Part shown: one piece after another, positions 8,623 to 18,070 of the stretch
How the letters are laid out: every line of letters starts with the position of its first letter
Numbering within the stretch: position 1 is the stretch's first letter
Assembly: GCF_001571325.1 (NCBI RefSeq)
Contig: NZ_BCTO01000004.1
Location: 1-64,000 of the forward strand
Reading direction: 5' to 3'
Source of the DNA: Delftia tsuruhatensis NBRC 16741
GTDB taxonomy: Bacteria > Pseudomonadota > Gammaproteobacteria > Burkholderiales > Burkholderiaceae_C
DNA: 64,000 bases
Made by a program: the position numbers and the translations under genes
The notes under the pieces: generated by a model
Told to the model about the DNA's origin: nothing
The model's input: only the letters and a program-made list of their open reading frames with translations
Databases searched by the model: none

Positions 8623-9539
8623 TACATGGACTCCAAATCAATATGGCTGTACGAGTCTTTCGCGTTGTTGAGGTCGATGGGAAAGCGCCGGTAAGGGCCG
8701 AAGATCGACGCGGCTTCGGCATATCCATCGGTGGTGTCGTCATCCAGTGCAGCCCACAATGCCGGGGCCGCATCCAGTTCCCTGCGCAGGCGCAGTGCGG
8801 TATCGACGTTGTCCTTGGGGATGCGGACCTTGACCGAGAGCGTGGGAACGCTACGCACAGGCTGCAACTTGATGCCGCCGTACTTGTCGCGATCGACCAC
8901 CGAGAAATTCAGCGCGTCATTGCGCGGCGCCCATTCCGCATCGCCAATCCAGCTCTTCATGCCTAGTGCCGCATGCTCCACACGCACCGGGCGGCCACCT
9001 GCACGCACCAGCGTGACCACGATTTCCGCTCCGGTGAATGGAGGCAGGTCCGATATCAGAACCGTGGGAATCAGCGGAAATTCGCCAAAGAAATAGCCTG
9101 ACCAGGTGCGCGTGGCGCGCGCGTTCAGCTTGCGTTCGCGTTGGGCAACGACGGCGCCCGCGGACTTGACCTGCATCACCACCTTGTCGGCCTGTACCCC
9201 CCGCATGAACAGGGTGTCGAAGCGCTTGCCTGGGCGCAGGGTGAAGCTCAACGTCGCAGGGGCTTCGGTGGCATCGTTCGTGAGATGGCGGAACATGGCC
9301 CAGCGATTGCTGGGACGCAGGGGCATCCAGCGCCTGGCGTCCTGTTCGGGAGGCGTCGCATCGACTCCCGCAATGCTGTTCTCATAGCGCATCTGCGTCT
9401 CCAGCCGCAGAACCTGCGCGCCACGTTCATAGTGGGTTGTTGGCGACCACAGTTTCTCGCCTGCAGAGGCGTCCACTTCCGGAACACTGCAGTCGATCAG
9501 GCCAGCCGCCGTGATAGGCATGGGGGGGACAACTATCAT
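8622..9539 (-). CDS. Phage tail protein, carbohydrate-binding-like (tip/baseplate candidate)
   Basis: 305 residues from the ATG at 9539, which has GAGG 5 nt upstream; the frame is open further upstream but that part overlaps the collagen-like gene in another frame. The N-terminal part has EKLWSPTTHYERGAQVLRL followed by ARRWMPLRPSNRWAMF, the same W/Y-rich module type as in the fibre-like gene. The remainder is predicted beta-rich with FTGAEIVVTLV and a C-terminal segment rich in charged residues. No lambda L, K, I or J signature is present. It lies where tail-tip genes are expected, so a tip role is plausible but inferred. Confidence 0.6.
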   Translation of the reverse strand: MIVVPPMPITAAGLIDCSVPEVDASAGEKLWSPTTHYERGAQVLRLETQMRYENSIAGVDATPPEQDARRWMPLRPSNRWAMFRHLTNDATEAPATLSFTLRPGKRFDTLFMRGVQADKVVMQVKSAGAVVAQRERKLNARATRTWSGYFFGEFPLIPTVLISDLPPFTGAEIVVTLVRAGGRPVRVEHAALGMKSWIGDAEWAPRNDALNFSVVDRDKYGGIKLQPVRSVPTLSVKVRIPKDNVDTALRLRRELDAAPALWAALDDDTTDGYAEAASIFGPYRRFPIDLNNAKDSYSHIDLESM

Positions 9540-9546
9540 GGTTTCC

Positions 9547-10254
9547 TCAAACGATGTTCCACCAGATGTTGGTGCCGTCCTTCCAGACGCACACCAGCCG
9601 AAAGCCACCCACGGCCACGTCGCAGACGAGATGGCTGTCGTGGCCATGGATGTAGGTGCCCGACTCCTGCCGGGCAACGGTGAACTGCGCGGACGCAGGC
9701 CAGGTGAGGTGAAGATTCGTGAACTCGACGAAATCGCCGAGCGCAACCTCGCTCTTCTTGGGCAGATGCATGGTGATCGCGCCGCCACCCGTCCAGATGG
9801 CATAGCGCCCCCCGAGCTGAAGCACGCCACCATTGGCCTCGCGCAGATAGCCGGCTCTCGCCAGTTCGCGACCCCACGCCAGGGTTGGAATGGCCACCGG
9901 GCCCTGGGGTCCGGGAACGCCGGCATCCCCCTTGGCACCAGGCGTGCCCGGTAGACCCTGGGGTCCTGTTGCTCCCTGCGGCCCCTGCAGTCCCTGAGCA
10001 CCCACATCCCCCTTGGGCCCGGCAGGTCCCTGAAGTCCTTGCTGCCCCTGCAGGCCTTGCACGCCGGCCTCGCCTTGAGGACCTGTCGCCCCACGCGGAC
10101 CTGTTGCTCCCGCAGCGCCCGGATCACCCTTCGGTCCCTGCGGGCCGGCGATGGCCGCCGCAGCGATGGCATACGTGCGGCCCGTCCGGCGCAGCAGTGT
10201 CAGGTCGCCCGGCATCAACGATGCCGCTTGCTCGAGTTGATCGATCGTTGGCAT
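9547..10254 (-). CDS. Phage tail protein with collagen-like repeats
   Basis: 235 residues from the ATG at 10254, which overlaps the tape-measure stop as ATGA. Residues 1-36 are a short helical head, residues 37-120 are 28 uninterrupted Gly-X-Y triplets (GPQ, GPK, GDP and so on), and residues 121-235 form a globular C-terminal domain. Collagen triplets in phage virion proteins form trimeric rigid fibres, so this is probably a side or tip fibre with a C-terminal receptor-binding or trimerising head. The triplet region makes the locus prone to length change. Confidence 0.8.
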   Translation of the reverse strand: MPTIDQLEQAASLMPGDLTLLRRTGRTYAIAAAAIAGPQGPKGDPGAAGATGPRGATGPQGEAGVQGLQGQQGLQGPAGPKGDVGAQGLQGPQGATGPQGLPGTPGAKGDAGVPGPQGPVAIPTLAWGRELARAGYLREANGGVLQLGGRYAIWTGGGAITMHLPKKSEVALGDFVEFTNLHLTWPASAQFTVARQESGTYIHGHDSHLVCDVAVGGFRLVCVWKDGTNIWWNIV

Positions 10255-13200
10255 CAGAGCTCCAATACGGCGCTGCCGCCAGCCGATTGCATGGCCACGC
10301 CGCCACGCGTTACACGCAACAGCACCTCGGCCGTATCGCGCACATGCTGTTTGATGTCCTGCAAGGCAGGATCCTGCTGTTCGATAGCGCGAATCAGGCG
10401 CTCGATGGCCAAAAGCAAGGGAGTGCCAGCAGCATCCGCGCCACCGATCAGCGCCTGTCCCAGTTGGCTCTGGTTCCAAAGGCGCGCGGGTCCGGTGGCT
10501 TCGATCTCCCAACCACTTTCACCCACCATGCGCAAGCCACCACCGTGCAGGCCACCTTTCGCGAAGGCCGGAATGCCAGCGCCTTCGAACCACCTGCGCC
10601 AATCGGATTCATAAAGACCGGAAAGCTCCGCCAGATCTGCGGCGGTCAGCTTGTTGTCCTTGATCCATTGGTTCAGTCCGCTGGCGTCCCCGGTTCCGTC
10701 GAAGGCGTGATAGCCATCGTTGTACTTGTCCAGATGCGCTAAACGATCCTTGTCGGTGACTGGCTCATACCAGGTGCCACCCGAACCATCCGTGCGTGCC
10801 CGGCGGTAACGCGCATCCTGGCCCGCTCCAGGCGAAGGCGCCCCCCCAGGCCCCAGTACGGCCACATCGCCTCCCCCAGGGCCGGACTTTCCGCCGCTCT
10901 TCTCCGCCAGCAGCTTTGCCTGGAAATCACGCACCGCTTCATCGACGCTGCGCACGCTGGTGTCTATGCCACGAGCCGCGTCCAGTTGCTGCTTGGCGGA
11001 AAGGATCAATTCATCCAACCGAGCCAAGGAAGTCTCTTCGGCCGCCAATTGCTGTTCGGCCACTGACAACTGCTCCTGCCCCTTTTCACCGAGCTGTTCC
11101 AGATCTGCGGCCAGCGCTCGCCTTGCCCGCTCCTCATCGATACGACTGGTGTAGGCCGTGCGTGAAAGGCCATCGCGCGCCGCAGTGATGGCTTCGTCGA
11201 GTGCTTTTTGCTCTGGCAGGTAGCCGGTATTGCGGACAGCCGAGACTGCATCCTGGATGAACCGTCCGGCCAACGATGCATCCATTGCGGCAACCGTATC
11301 GACCTCACCCCAGAGATCACGTGCGGCACCGCGCGCCAGGTCCACCACACCACGTGCAAGCTCGACCTGCTCGCGGGCGGCATCCAGACGCGCCTGCGCC
11401 AGGGTGCGCTCCGCATCGACAGAACGCTGCAGCAGGCTCCACGCCGCATCCGTATCGGCCTCGTTCTTCTTCCTCGCCTCCTGCGCCTGCTCCTCCTGCT
11501 TGCGCTTGGCTTCCTCCGCCTGTTTGGCCGAAGCCGCCGCAGCATCCTCGGATGTCTTGGTAACGGCCTTGAACGTGTCGTTGAGCTTGAGCAGCTCGGC
11601 AGCAGTCTCGGCCGAAGATTTGCCGGTGCCGCCGATATTGCCGATCAGCTTGTCCATACCGGCAGTGAAGTCGGCCAGCGACGTGCTGGTGTTCGCCAGG
11701 TTCTCGAGATCGGCCGCGAGTTTTCCGATATCGCCAGAACCTTCTTCCAGGGTGGTGCTGGCCCAGTCCTTGAAGGCGCCAGTCTTGGCCATGTCCTTGA
11801 GGCCTTGCGTGCCCTGGACCTTGGAGATGGCGTCCTTCAATACCTTGGCATTCGCCTCCTCGGAGTTGGCTGCCTTGAGCTTGTCCTCCACCAGCGTGCG
11901 GAACCGGGCCGGGGCGTCATCGGCGTCCAGGTCGATGTCCACGCCCAGGTCCTTGAGCTTGCTGCCCATCTCGCGCTTGGCGATGGTCTTGCGCTCATCC
12001 TCGCTGTAGAAGTTCTGGTAGAAGCTGCCCGCGTTGGCATTCAGCGCCTCGATGCCGCCCGAGGCCTTGATCAGGGACTCGAAGGCCAGGTCGGTAAGGT
12101 CGGCAAAGCCCGTGATCTTCTTGCCCAGTTCCTCGAAGGAGCGGCCGATCAGGTCGATGGTCTGGAAGGCTGCCTGCAGAGCCTCGACATTGGGTGCTTC
12201 GCCCAGCGAGTCCAGCGTGGTGCGCATCCAGCTGGGCAGGTCCGCCTTCTTGAGTTCGGACACCAGCAGGGAACCGGTCTGGCCCAGGAAGGCCTTGTAG
12301 GCCTCTTCCGGGTTGTTGCCCAGCGAGCGGTTCTCGAAGCCGGCCAGGATCATGCCGGTCGTCTTGTCGATGATCTTGGCGTAGCCGTAGGCGTCCTCGT
12401 CGGTGTACTTTCCGTTGGCGGCAAAGCCGCCCACCAAGTCGATGTCGCGCACTCCGCCCGTGGCGTACTTGCCCAGGGATCCGTAGACCAGGGCCAGTCC
12501 GTCCAGACTGGTCTTGAGCTGCTTTTCGATGCCATCGCTGTGGCGGCGTGTCAGATCGTCGTACCAGTCGCCTGCCGCGCGGCCGAACAGCTGCTCGGCG
12601 GCCTTGTCGTTGCCGACGCCAGCGGTGCTGTAGGCGGCACCGGCGTGGTTGGGGCCGCGGGAGCCGAAGGACCCCGCAATGGAAAACAGTGCCATGGCCC
12701 CCGCCACCCATGGCAGGGCCGCGCCCAACATCGTCCCCAAACCCGCAGCGGTGGATCCTGCGGCGCCGGACCCGAGCAGCGTCATCCCTTGGCCCATGGC
12801 TCCACCGAAGAGGCCCAGATGCCCGCCAGCGGCGATACCTGAGCCGAATGCGGTGGCCGCCGAACTCCCGAACATTGCCCCCATGGTGGCAAAGCCGTTG
12901 CCCACTGCACCCGTGAGTCCACCGGAGAATGCGGACCAGAGGGATTGGCCCGAAGACAACAGGGCCGCTTCGCCGCCACCTGCTGCACCAGCACCACCCG
13001 GCATCTTGAATAAGTTGCCGATCATGCCTTGTATGGAGGCGATCACCGGCACGACGAACGGCTGTGCAAATGCCTTGTACATCTCGTCGGCCACCGTGGC
13101 CTTGAACGTCGCGCTCAGGTTCTTGGTGAACGTGCGCCAGCCTTCCGTACCGTTGGCCAGCATGTCTGCGAAGCCCTTGCGGAACATCTCGTCCATCTGG

Positions 13201-15197
13201 TCAACGGACTTCTGGGTTTCCTGCATGCGGGTGCGCTCGGCGACATTGGCCTTGGCCTGGTTCGCAGCGGCCGTGGCGTCTTCCTTGAGCTTCTGGGCGG
13301 CAGCGGCATCCGAGGGATTCTTGGCCGCGATGTCCTGCAGCTTTTTCTGGAGATCTATCTCGATCCTGTACTGCGCCAGGGCGATCTCCCGATCGCGCTG
13401 CGACATGGCGGCCAGGGACTGCTCGAACTGGGTCGCCTCGTTGGCCTCCTTCACGCTTTGCGCGTACTCGGCCACCATGCGTGCCGAGTCGTTATAGCCT
13501 TTGACCCTGGCGAGTTCGCGCGTGGCATCGGCCTCTTTGCCCACGGCCTCGGCGACGTCCTTCGAGCATCGGACGCTCTCTTGCTTGGCTGCGTTGTCTT
13601 GCAGTTCCGCGATGGTCTTTTCGACCTGCTCCTGCCGCAGCTGTCCCAACGCATCGCCAGTCAGACCGATCGCGAGGGTCTCCTGCCGGGCGAGTTCCAG
13701 GTTCTTTTCGGCCAGTCCGGCCTTGGTCTGGTGCTCCTTGACGAGCTGCGCCACCTCCTGCTGCCTTTTCTGCAGTTCCTGATCGCGCTTGATCTCCTCA
13801 TCGTCCTGCTGCGTTCTGGCTGGCGCGGCCGGTGGTGCGTAGCTGACGATGCGGGGCACTGCAGGCTTCTCTTTCCTCTGCGCAGGCGCATCGGTTTTCT
13901 TGCTTTGCTCCTGCGGCTGTGGCTGTCCCACCAGCGGCGGATTGATGAACCCGCGGCCGCCGCCTGCATTGCGCTGACCCTGTGCCGCCATCAATTCGCG
14001 CTGCACCTGCTGCAATTTTTCGACCAGGCGCTGGGCATCGTCATGGGCCGTGCGCACCCATACATTGCGCGATGTCGCTGCCCCCTTGGCCTGCAGCATC
14101 TCCAGTTCAGCCCTGGCGCGCGGAAGCTCCTTGGCCAGATAGGCTGCCTTTTCCGCATTCGACTGGAAGGCCGTGCTGATGTATTGCAAGCCCACCGCGC
14201 GCCCGGCGATGTTGCCCAGGCCGCTGCTGATCTGGCCCAGGAAGCCCGACCCGTTGTCACGCGCCCGCGACATGGACTCCGAAAAGGCGTTCATATCGTT
14301 GGCCGCTGCATTCATGCCAAAGGAGATCATCTGGCTGATGCCGGAATCTCCCACGGCGGACTTGAGCTTGTCCCAGGCGTTGGCCATGCGTTGGGTGCCG
14401 GCATCCAGCCTGTCCGCCGCCTTGTCCGTCCCCTCTCCCAGGGAGCTTTGCAGCGCCTGCGAGAAACGGGGCAGAAAGTCCTGCGTCACGACCTCGCCGG
14501 TCTGCAGCATCTGGGAGAACCGCTCCTGTGTCACACCCAGGGCCTGAGCGCCGACCAGCGCCGCCTCCGGGATATGTCCCAGTTTCTCGCTGAAGTCCGA
14601 CGCGCCTATCGTCCCCTTGCCCATCAGGTCGAGTACGGCTGCCAACGAGGCATTGCCCTGCTCCACGGAAAGGCCCATGGCCGCGTTGGCCGAGGCAATC
14701 CCCGTGAAGATGGTCTGCACCTGCGCGCCCTCCAGCGCCGTACCTCGCGCCTTGGTGGCGAAGTCGGCGTAGGCCTGGCCGGTGGCATTGAGCTGCAGGC
14801 CCAGCCGATCGGCCAGGGCCGTGACATAGGCCAGTTCCTGCGCGCCCTTGCCGCCGGTGGCAAGGTCCAGCCGTGTACGCAGATTCTCTGTCTGGGCACT
14901 GGCCGTGTAGAGCGCCTCTCCCACCTTGGCCGCCGAACCCGCAACTTCCAGCATGGCATTGGCGCGGCCTGCAATCTTGCCCATGGAAGTAGACAGGCTC
15001 TCGATATCGACGCTGGCACGCGCCGACACAAGCGCCGTGTCCGTTGAGGCACCTGCGAACTGCGACATGCCGGCATACGCCTGCTGCAGCTTGCCGTGGA
15101 GTTTGTCGAGCTCCTGGGAGAACTGGGCATTCTGCGCACGCAGCTCGCTCAGGCTGGGCGTCTCGGCGATGCCTATGCTTTTGACCGCTGTACTCAT
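10254..15197 (-). CDS. Phage tail tape measure protein
   Basis: 1647 residues. The N-terminal 250 residues match the lambda-type tape-measure N-terminal domain ([39 protein letters not shown]). A long Lys/Glu/Gln-rich coiled-coil zone follows (about 400-670), then a Gly/Ala-rich hydrophobic stretch (about 690-860) typical of the membrane-active part, further coiled coil (about 1290-1500), and a compact C-terminus. Known rule of about 0.15 nm per residue gives a tail near 240-250 nm, a long siphophage-like tube. Located just after the G/GT chaperone pair, the standard order. Confidence 0.92.
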   Translation of the reverse strand: MSTAVKSIGIAETPSLSELRAQNAQFSQELDKLHGKLQQAYAGMSQFAGASTDTALVSARASVDIESLSTSMGKIAGRANAMLEVAGSAAKVGEALYTASAQTENLRTRLDLATGGKGAQELAYVTALADRLGLQLNATGQAYADFATKARGTALEGAQVQTIFTGIASANAAMGLSVEQGNASLAAVLDLMGKGTIGASDFSEKLGHIPEAALVGAQALGVTQERFSQMLQTGEVVTQDFLPRFSQALQSSLGEGTDKAADRLDAGTQRMANAWDKLKSAVGDSGISQMISFGMNAAANDMNAFSESMSRARDNGSGFLGQISSGLGNIAGRAVGLQYISTAFQSNAEKAAYLAKELPRARAELEMLQAKGAATSRNVWVRTAHDDAQRLVEKLQQVQRELMAAQGQRNAGGGRGFINPPLVGQPQPQEQSKKTDAPAQRKEKPAVPRIVSYAPPAAPARTQQDDEEIKRDQELQKRQQEVAQLVKEHQTKAGLAEKNLELARQETLAIGLTGDALGQLRQEQVEKTIAELQDNAAKQESVRCSKDVAEAVGKEADATRELARVKGYNDSARMVAEYAQSVKEANEATQFEQSLAAMSQRDREIALAQYRIEIDLQKKLQDIAAKNPSDAAAAQKLKEDATAAANQAKANVAERTRMQETQKSVDQMDEMFRKGFADMLANGTEGWRTFTKNLSATFKATVADEMYKAFAQPFVVPVIASIQGMIGNLFKMPGGAGAAGGGEAALLSSGQSLWSAFSGGLTGAVGNGFATMGAMFGSSAATAFGSGIAAGGHLGLFGGAMGQGMTLLGSGAAGSTAAGLGTMLGAALPWVAGAMALFSIAGSFGSRGPNHAGAAYSTAGVGNDKAAEQLFGRAAGDWYDDLTRRHSDGIEKQLKTSLDGLALVYGSLGKYATGGVRDIDLVGGFAANGKYTDEDAYGYAKIIDKTTGMILAGFENRSLGNNPEEAYKAFLGQTGSLLVSELKKADLPSWMRTTLDSLGEAPNVEALQAAFQTIDLIGRSFEELGKKITGFADLTDLAFESLIKASGGIEALNANAGSFYQNFYSEDERKTIAKREMGSKLKDLGVDIDLDADDAPARFRTLVEDKLKAANSEEANAKVLKDAISKVQGTQGLKDMAKTGAFKDWASTTLEEGSGDIGKLAADLENLANTSTSLADFTAGMDKLIGNIGGTGKSSAETAAELLKLNDTFKAVTKTSEDAAAASAKQAEEAKRKQEEQAQEARKKNEADTDAAWSLLQRSVDAERTLAQARLDAAREQVELARGVVDLARGAARDLWGEVDTVAAMDASLAGRFIQDAVSAVRNTGYLPEQKALDEAITAARDGLSRTAYTSRIDEERARRALAADLEQLGEKGQEQLSVAEQQLAAEETSLARLDELILSAKQQLDAARGIDTSVRSVDEAVRDFQAKLLAEKSGGKSGPGGGDVAVLGPGGAPSPGAGQDARYRRARTDGSGGTWYEPVTDKDRLAHLDKYNDGYHAFDGTGDASGLNQWIKDNKLTAADLAELSGLYESDWRRWFEGAGIPAFAKGGLHGGGLRMVGESGWEIEATGPARLWNQSQLGQALIGGADAAGTPLLLAIERLIRAIEQQDPALQDIKQHVRDTAEVLLRVTRGGVAMQSAGGSAVLEL

Positions 15198-15267
15198 GCT
15201 GATCTCTGTTCGGTATGCTTGACCGCTTGTGTTTGTCTTGAAAGGCCGGAGCCGAGGCCCCTATGCC

Positions 15268-15645
15268 TCAGCCCCGGTTGAGCTGGCGCAGCGCCTGCGC
15301 CTCCAGTACCTGCAATTGCGCGAAGACCTCGCCGCGCTGCGCGGCGGGCACCGCGTAGCGGCGCATCACGATCTCGACCCCGGCGTAATCCAGCCCGTCC
15401 CAGTGCCACTGGCCCCAGGGCGTGGCCGTCCTGCGCCACTGGGTGGAGCAGCCGAGGTACACGCTCCAGGCCATCGCATGCTCCGGCCACAGTTCGTAGT
15501 CCTCGGGGTGCTGCCGTTGCAGATCGCCGGGCACCATCCGGTCGGGGTCGATCCCCATCTGCGCGCACTGGGCGCGCAGCTCGTCGTCTACGAGATAGCG
15601 GTCTGCGCCGTCGAGGCCGAGGTGATGCCGGACAGCGCCACGGAG
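15268..15645 (-). CDS. Tail chaperone T extension (DUF1799-like), expressed by -1 frameshift
   Basis: Open frame in the -1 register relative to the upstream chaperone gene, giving 125 residues after the slip. It has no convincing start of its own; the first ATG is at 15558 (MGIDPDRMVPGD) without a good ribosome site. Its C-terminal half (YELWPEHAMAWSVYLGC, WHWDGLDYAGVEIVMRR) matches the DUF1799 pattern found next to phage tape measures. In lambda the equivalent T part is made only as a G-T fusion. Fusion here would be 258 residues. Confidence 0.75.
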   Translation of the reverse strand, partial: LRGAVRHHLGLDGADRYLVDDELRAQCAQMGIDPDRMVPGDLQRQHPEDYELWPEHAMAWSVYLGCSTQWRRTATPWGQWHWDGLDYAGVEIVMRRYAVPAAQRGEVFAQLQVLEAQALRQLNRG

Positions 15646-16043
15646 TTTTTTGTGGCGGCATCCCGCTGGTGCACGTTGAGTCCGTCGAACCAGGCCACGG
15701 CCATGGCCTGCTCCAGTCCCGGGTAGGCCTCCTCGGCCGCCAGGCGTTCGTCGCGGCTGTAGGGCACGGGTGTTCCTTCGTCGCCCAGCATCCCCTCCCA
15801 GCCCACAACCACTTCGTCGAGCAGTTCAGGGATGGTCATGCGCCGTACCTCCTGCGAGCCATCGGGCTGCGTGGCGGGCTTGCCGACGACGATGAGTTCA
15901 TTGATCTCGTCGCGCCGCGCCTTGCCCAGGCGCTTGAACACGACGGCAAAGTGATGGGCTCCGAACCTGCCCTCATCGACGGGCAGGTACAGCGTTGCGG
16001 GAACGGAGATGGTGGGCTTGAGCCCGGAAATCTTGACGGCCAT
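15588..16043 (-). CDS. Phage tail assembly chaperone (gpG-like)
   Basis: 151 residues, starting MAVKISGLKPTISVPATLYL. It sits between the tail tube gene and the tape measure, the fixed place of the tail chaperone that keeps the tape measure soluble during tube assembly. Codons 131-133 contain the slippery heptamer A AAA AAC followed by a possible stem-loop, so a fraction of ribosomes should shift by -1 and produce the longer GT protein. Normal termination occurs 18 codons after the slip site. Confidence 0.8.
   Translation of the reverse strand: MAVKISGLKPTISVPATLYLPVDEGRFGAHHFAVVFKRLGKARRDEINELIVVGKPATQPDGSQEVRRMTIPELLDEVVVGWEGMLGDEGTPVPYSRDERLAAEEAYPGLEQAMAVAWFDGLNVHQRDAATKNSVALSGITSASTAQTAIS
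15605..15651 (-). other. Programmed -1 ribosomal frameshift signal
   Basis: Minus-strand heptamer AAAAAAC (15645-15651) in zero-frame phase A AAA AAC, a 6-nt spacer, then an 8-bp stem GCGCTGTC/GACGGCGC with one G-U pair (15631-15638 with 15605-15612) and an 18-nt loop. Joining the frames here fuses the gpG-like chaperone to the DUF1799-like extension. Confidence 0.75.
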
Positions 16044-16086
16044 GGTGATCCTTGGATGTGTAGTTGTCAGGCAGGGAGGTGAGGCG

Positions 16087-17013
16087 TCAGATCTCGATGG
16101 ACCATTCGTCGTTGCCCGCGTCGGAGGGAATGAACGACAGGGGGATCGTGATCATCTGCACGCCATCGCTGTCGCTGTAGGTCGGCTTGCCGATCTGGGC
16201 GCGCGCGCTCTTGAAACTGACGGTGTTGGTGGCGCCGGGGCCATGCTTGAGCGTGACGGGCACGATGGCGCTGGCGCGCGCCAGGCCGATCCAGTCCTTG
16301 GTGGCCACGCTGGTGTTCTCGAAGGTGACGCTGCCCGTGGACTTTCGGTCCGTGATTTCCACGGTGTCCACGTTCATCAGGTCGCGCTTGACCACCTGGT
16401 TGCCGCACTTGAAGCTGAAGGCGCTGCAGGCCACCGCCAGGCCGTCGAGGGTCAGTTGGGTGTTGGTCTTGTTGACGCCCAGGGGAGCGACGAAGTCGCT
16501 GTAGTCCACTGCCGGCAGGGCCTCATCCACGGCGGGGACGAAGGAGCCCGTGAACTCGAACTTCCACTTGGGAATGGCCTTGGCATCGGTGCTGAACTCC
16601 ACCTCGCCGCGTGCGCCATGCATCTTGTAGAGGGTGCCGTCCACGTTGCCGTAGATGGTCACGCTCTGGATGCCGTCGGTCACGGGAGAGAAGACTGTCT
16701 TCACGCCAGTCTCGGTGCTGGCGCTGGCGGCACACGCACGCAACAGGTCGGTCACACCGGGACGCTCGCCCGCTGCGGCCACACCCGCGAATTCCACGGA
16801 GAACGCCACCTTCTGGTATTCGGTGACCAGGGTGCTGCCGCTGGAGCCGAAGAAGGGACGGATGTTGTTGCGCTCGACCACGTCGCCCTCGATGGGGGTG
16901 AGGGTCACGTCGCTGACCAGCATGGCATTGGCCGCCAGCGGTACGACGGCCGTGCCGACAACGGTTTCAACCAGGGCCAGGAGGGCCATCTTGCGCATGA
17001 TCTTTGCTGCCAT
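16087..17013 (-). CDS. Phage major tail tube protein
   Basis: 308 residues from the ATG at 17013, preceded by AAAGGA at 9 nt; a longer open frame upstream overlaps the terminator-like gene in a different frame and was not used. The sequence is beta-rich with LTPIEGDVVERNNIRPFFG near the start and VTFENTSVATKDWIGLARAS toward the end, as in tail tube proteins of siphophages that stack hexameric rings. The N-terminal hydrophobic segment (about 8-30) looks like a signal peptide but is probably part of the fold. Position before the G/GT chaperones supports the call. Confidence 0.8.
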   Translation of the reverse strand: MAAKIMRKMALLALVETVVGTAVVPLAANAMLVSDVTLTPIEGDVVERNNIRPFFGSSGSTLVTEYQKVAFSVEFAGVAAAGERPGVTDLLRACAASASTETGVKTVFSPVTDGIQSVTIYGNVDGTLYKMHGARGEVEFSTDAKAIPKWKFEFTGSFVPAVDEALPAVDYSDFVAPLGVNKTNTQLTLDGLAVACSAFSFKCGNQVVKRDLMNVDTVEITDRKSTGSVTFENTSVATKDWIGLARASAIVPVTLKHGPGATNTVSFKSARAQIGKPTYSDSDGVQMITIPLSFIPSDAGNDEWSIEI

Positions 17014-17143
17014 TTGGAAAATCCTTTGAAGAGATGAGGAAAGGTTTCGCGGCCTTGGGCGCCGTTCTCCAGCGCCGCGGACCACAGGGGTTGCGGGAAA
17101 GTTGCGAGGTGTCCGGTCTAGGCCCGGTTCGGTGGTGTGCAGG

Positions 17144-17629
17144 TCACAGGTAGCTCCAGGTTCTGAGTTGCAGGACAACGGAGTGGCAACGCACTCCCGC
17201 GAAATCCACCGGCTCGGCACGCATGACCTGCACGCCATCGGTGCTGTCGTCGCTGCCTGCCAGGGGACCGGGCTGGCACACGCCACCCAGGGTCGGATCG
17301 GCTCGCACCAGGGCGCGGAACTGCTCGACCAGGTCGTCCAGCAGCAACTCGCTGGCCTGGGCGTCGGCGATGGCCAGGTAGCCATGCAGCGTCCATTGGT
17401 GCACGCTTACCGTGCGGGCCGTGCTGCTGCCGTGCTCGACCGTGCTGCTTCTGCGCAGCCACCAGCCGCGGACATGGGCCGTGCCTGCTGCAGGCGGCGT
17501 ATACGTGAACAGGGCGGCCAGCTCGGCATCGCTGGCGGCATGGCGTTCGCGGTCCTGCACAACGCCGATCTGCGGCACCGAGGCCAGGACGGACACGATG
17601 GCGTTGCGATGCTGGGCCAGTGCATTCAT
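17144..17629 (-). CDS. Tail terminator/completion-like protein
   Basis: 161 residues from the ATG at 17629, which overlaps the stop of a preceding 35-codon frame as ATGA. Pattern RNAIVSVLASVP at the start, LDDLVEQFRALVRADPTLGG in the middle and HSVVLQLRTWSYL at the end fits small alpha/beta proteins that cap siphophage tails (lambda gpU-like place). It lies immediately before the tail tube gene. The identification rests on gene order and general fold pattern, not on a diagnostic motif. Confidence 0.6.
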   Translation of the reverse strand: MNALAQHRNAIVSVLASVPQIGVVQDRERHAASDAELAALFTYTPPAAGTAHVRGWWLRRSSTVEHGSSTARTVSVHQWTLHGYLAIADAQASELLLDDLVEQFRALVRADPTLGGVCQPGPLAGSDDSTDGVQVMRAEPVDFAGVRCHSVVLQLRTWSYL

Positions 17630-17733
17630 GGGCGCAGCACCGGAAAGGCCGCTGCCACGCTCGCCGCAGCCTCGGCCACGATGGGCCGCAGATGAGCGGC
17701 AAAGAGCAGGAACAGTTGTGCGATGGCGTACAT
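17626..17733 (-). CDS. 35-residue leader or small membrane-type protein at head of tail operon
   Basis: Short frame starting MYAIAQLFLLFAAHLRP with an Ala-rich amphipathic second half. It has the best ribosome site in the cassette (GGAG, 6 nt before ATG) and its stop overlaps the next gene's start as ATGA, the arrangement of real translational coupling. It may be a leader that sets tail-gene translation, a tiny membrane protein, or the surviving end of a deleted head-joining gene. Its ribosome site can be covered by an upstream hairpin. Confidence 0.5.
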   Translation of the reverse strand: MYAIAQLFLLFAAHLRPIVAEAAASVAAAFPVLRP

Positions 17734-17735
17734 GG

Positions 17736-17786
17736 GTCACTCCGTTGGGGGACGCAGAAAAAGATGCGTCGTTGCGATGGAGTGAC
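17736..17786 (-). promoter_or_regulatory. Nested hairpin covering the first ribosome site of the tail operon
   Basis: On the minus strand GTCACTCC (17779-17786) is an exact complement of GGAGTGAC (17736-17743), which includes the GGAG ribosome site. Inside it GACGCA/TGCGTC (17765-17770 with 17751-17756) forms a second stem with an 8-base loop rich in T. Folding would hide the ribosome site. Confidence 0.55.
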
Positions 17787-18070
17787 TGTGCCGAGGCAGG
17801 CAAAAATGAATAAGGCCTGCATATGCAGGCCCGGTTTCAGCGTCCACAGGCGCGCGCCTTCTCAGGCGCAGCGGACCTGGATGCCAGGCACATGTGCCTT
17901 GGCCCGGCACATCCCAACGGCCAGGCAAGCGCAAACGTCCTGCCGCTCCGGCAGGCACGGATGCACGAAAGAGGAGGACGAGAAAGGCTGGGAGAAGACG
18001 GAAGCGCGCAGGCTGGCCTCAGGCCTGCGGCAAAGTCTCTGGAGCGATGCCGGGCGGCGCGGCCCGGGGG
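17787..18070. other. Gene-free leader region between repressor and tail operon
   Basis: About 280 bases without a credible gene. It holds a terminator (17800-17831), a perfect 14-bp palindrome AGGCACATGTGCCT at 17886-17899 and a 7-bp hairpin CCTGCCG-CTC-CGGCAGG at 17939-17955. No clear -35/-10 pair for the tail operon was found, so its promoter may depend on an activator or lie further upstream. Confidence 0.5.
17800..17831 (-). terminator. Terminator after the repressor gene
   Basis: Minus-strand stem GGCCTGCA-TA-TGCAGGCC (17814-17831, a perfect 18-bp palindrome) followed by TTATTCATTTTTG. It separates repressor transcription from the tail operon that lies in the same direction. Confidence 0.7.

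Noticed and set aside
9540-10172. Upstream extension of the tail-tip-like gene to 10172
   Set aside because: That part overlaps the collagen-like gene in another frame and is Arg/Pro-rich; the ATG at 9539 has a good ribosome site.
15194-15808. 204-residue Arg/Pro-rich frame over the tail chaperone region
   Set aside because: Third reading frame of the G/GT overlap; composition is of a GC shadow and it conflicts with the -1 frameshift extension.
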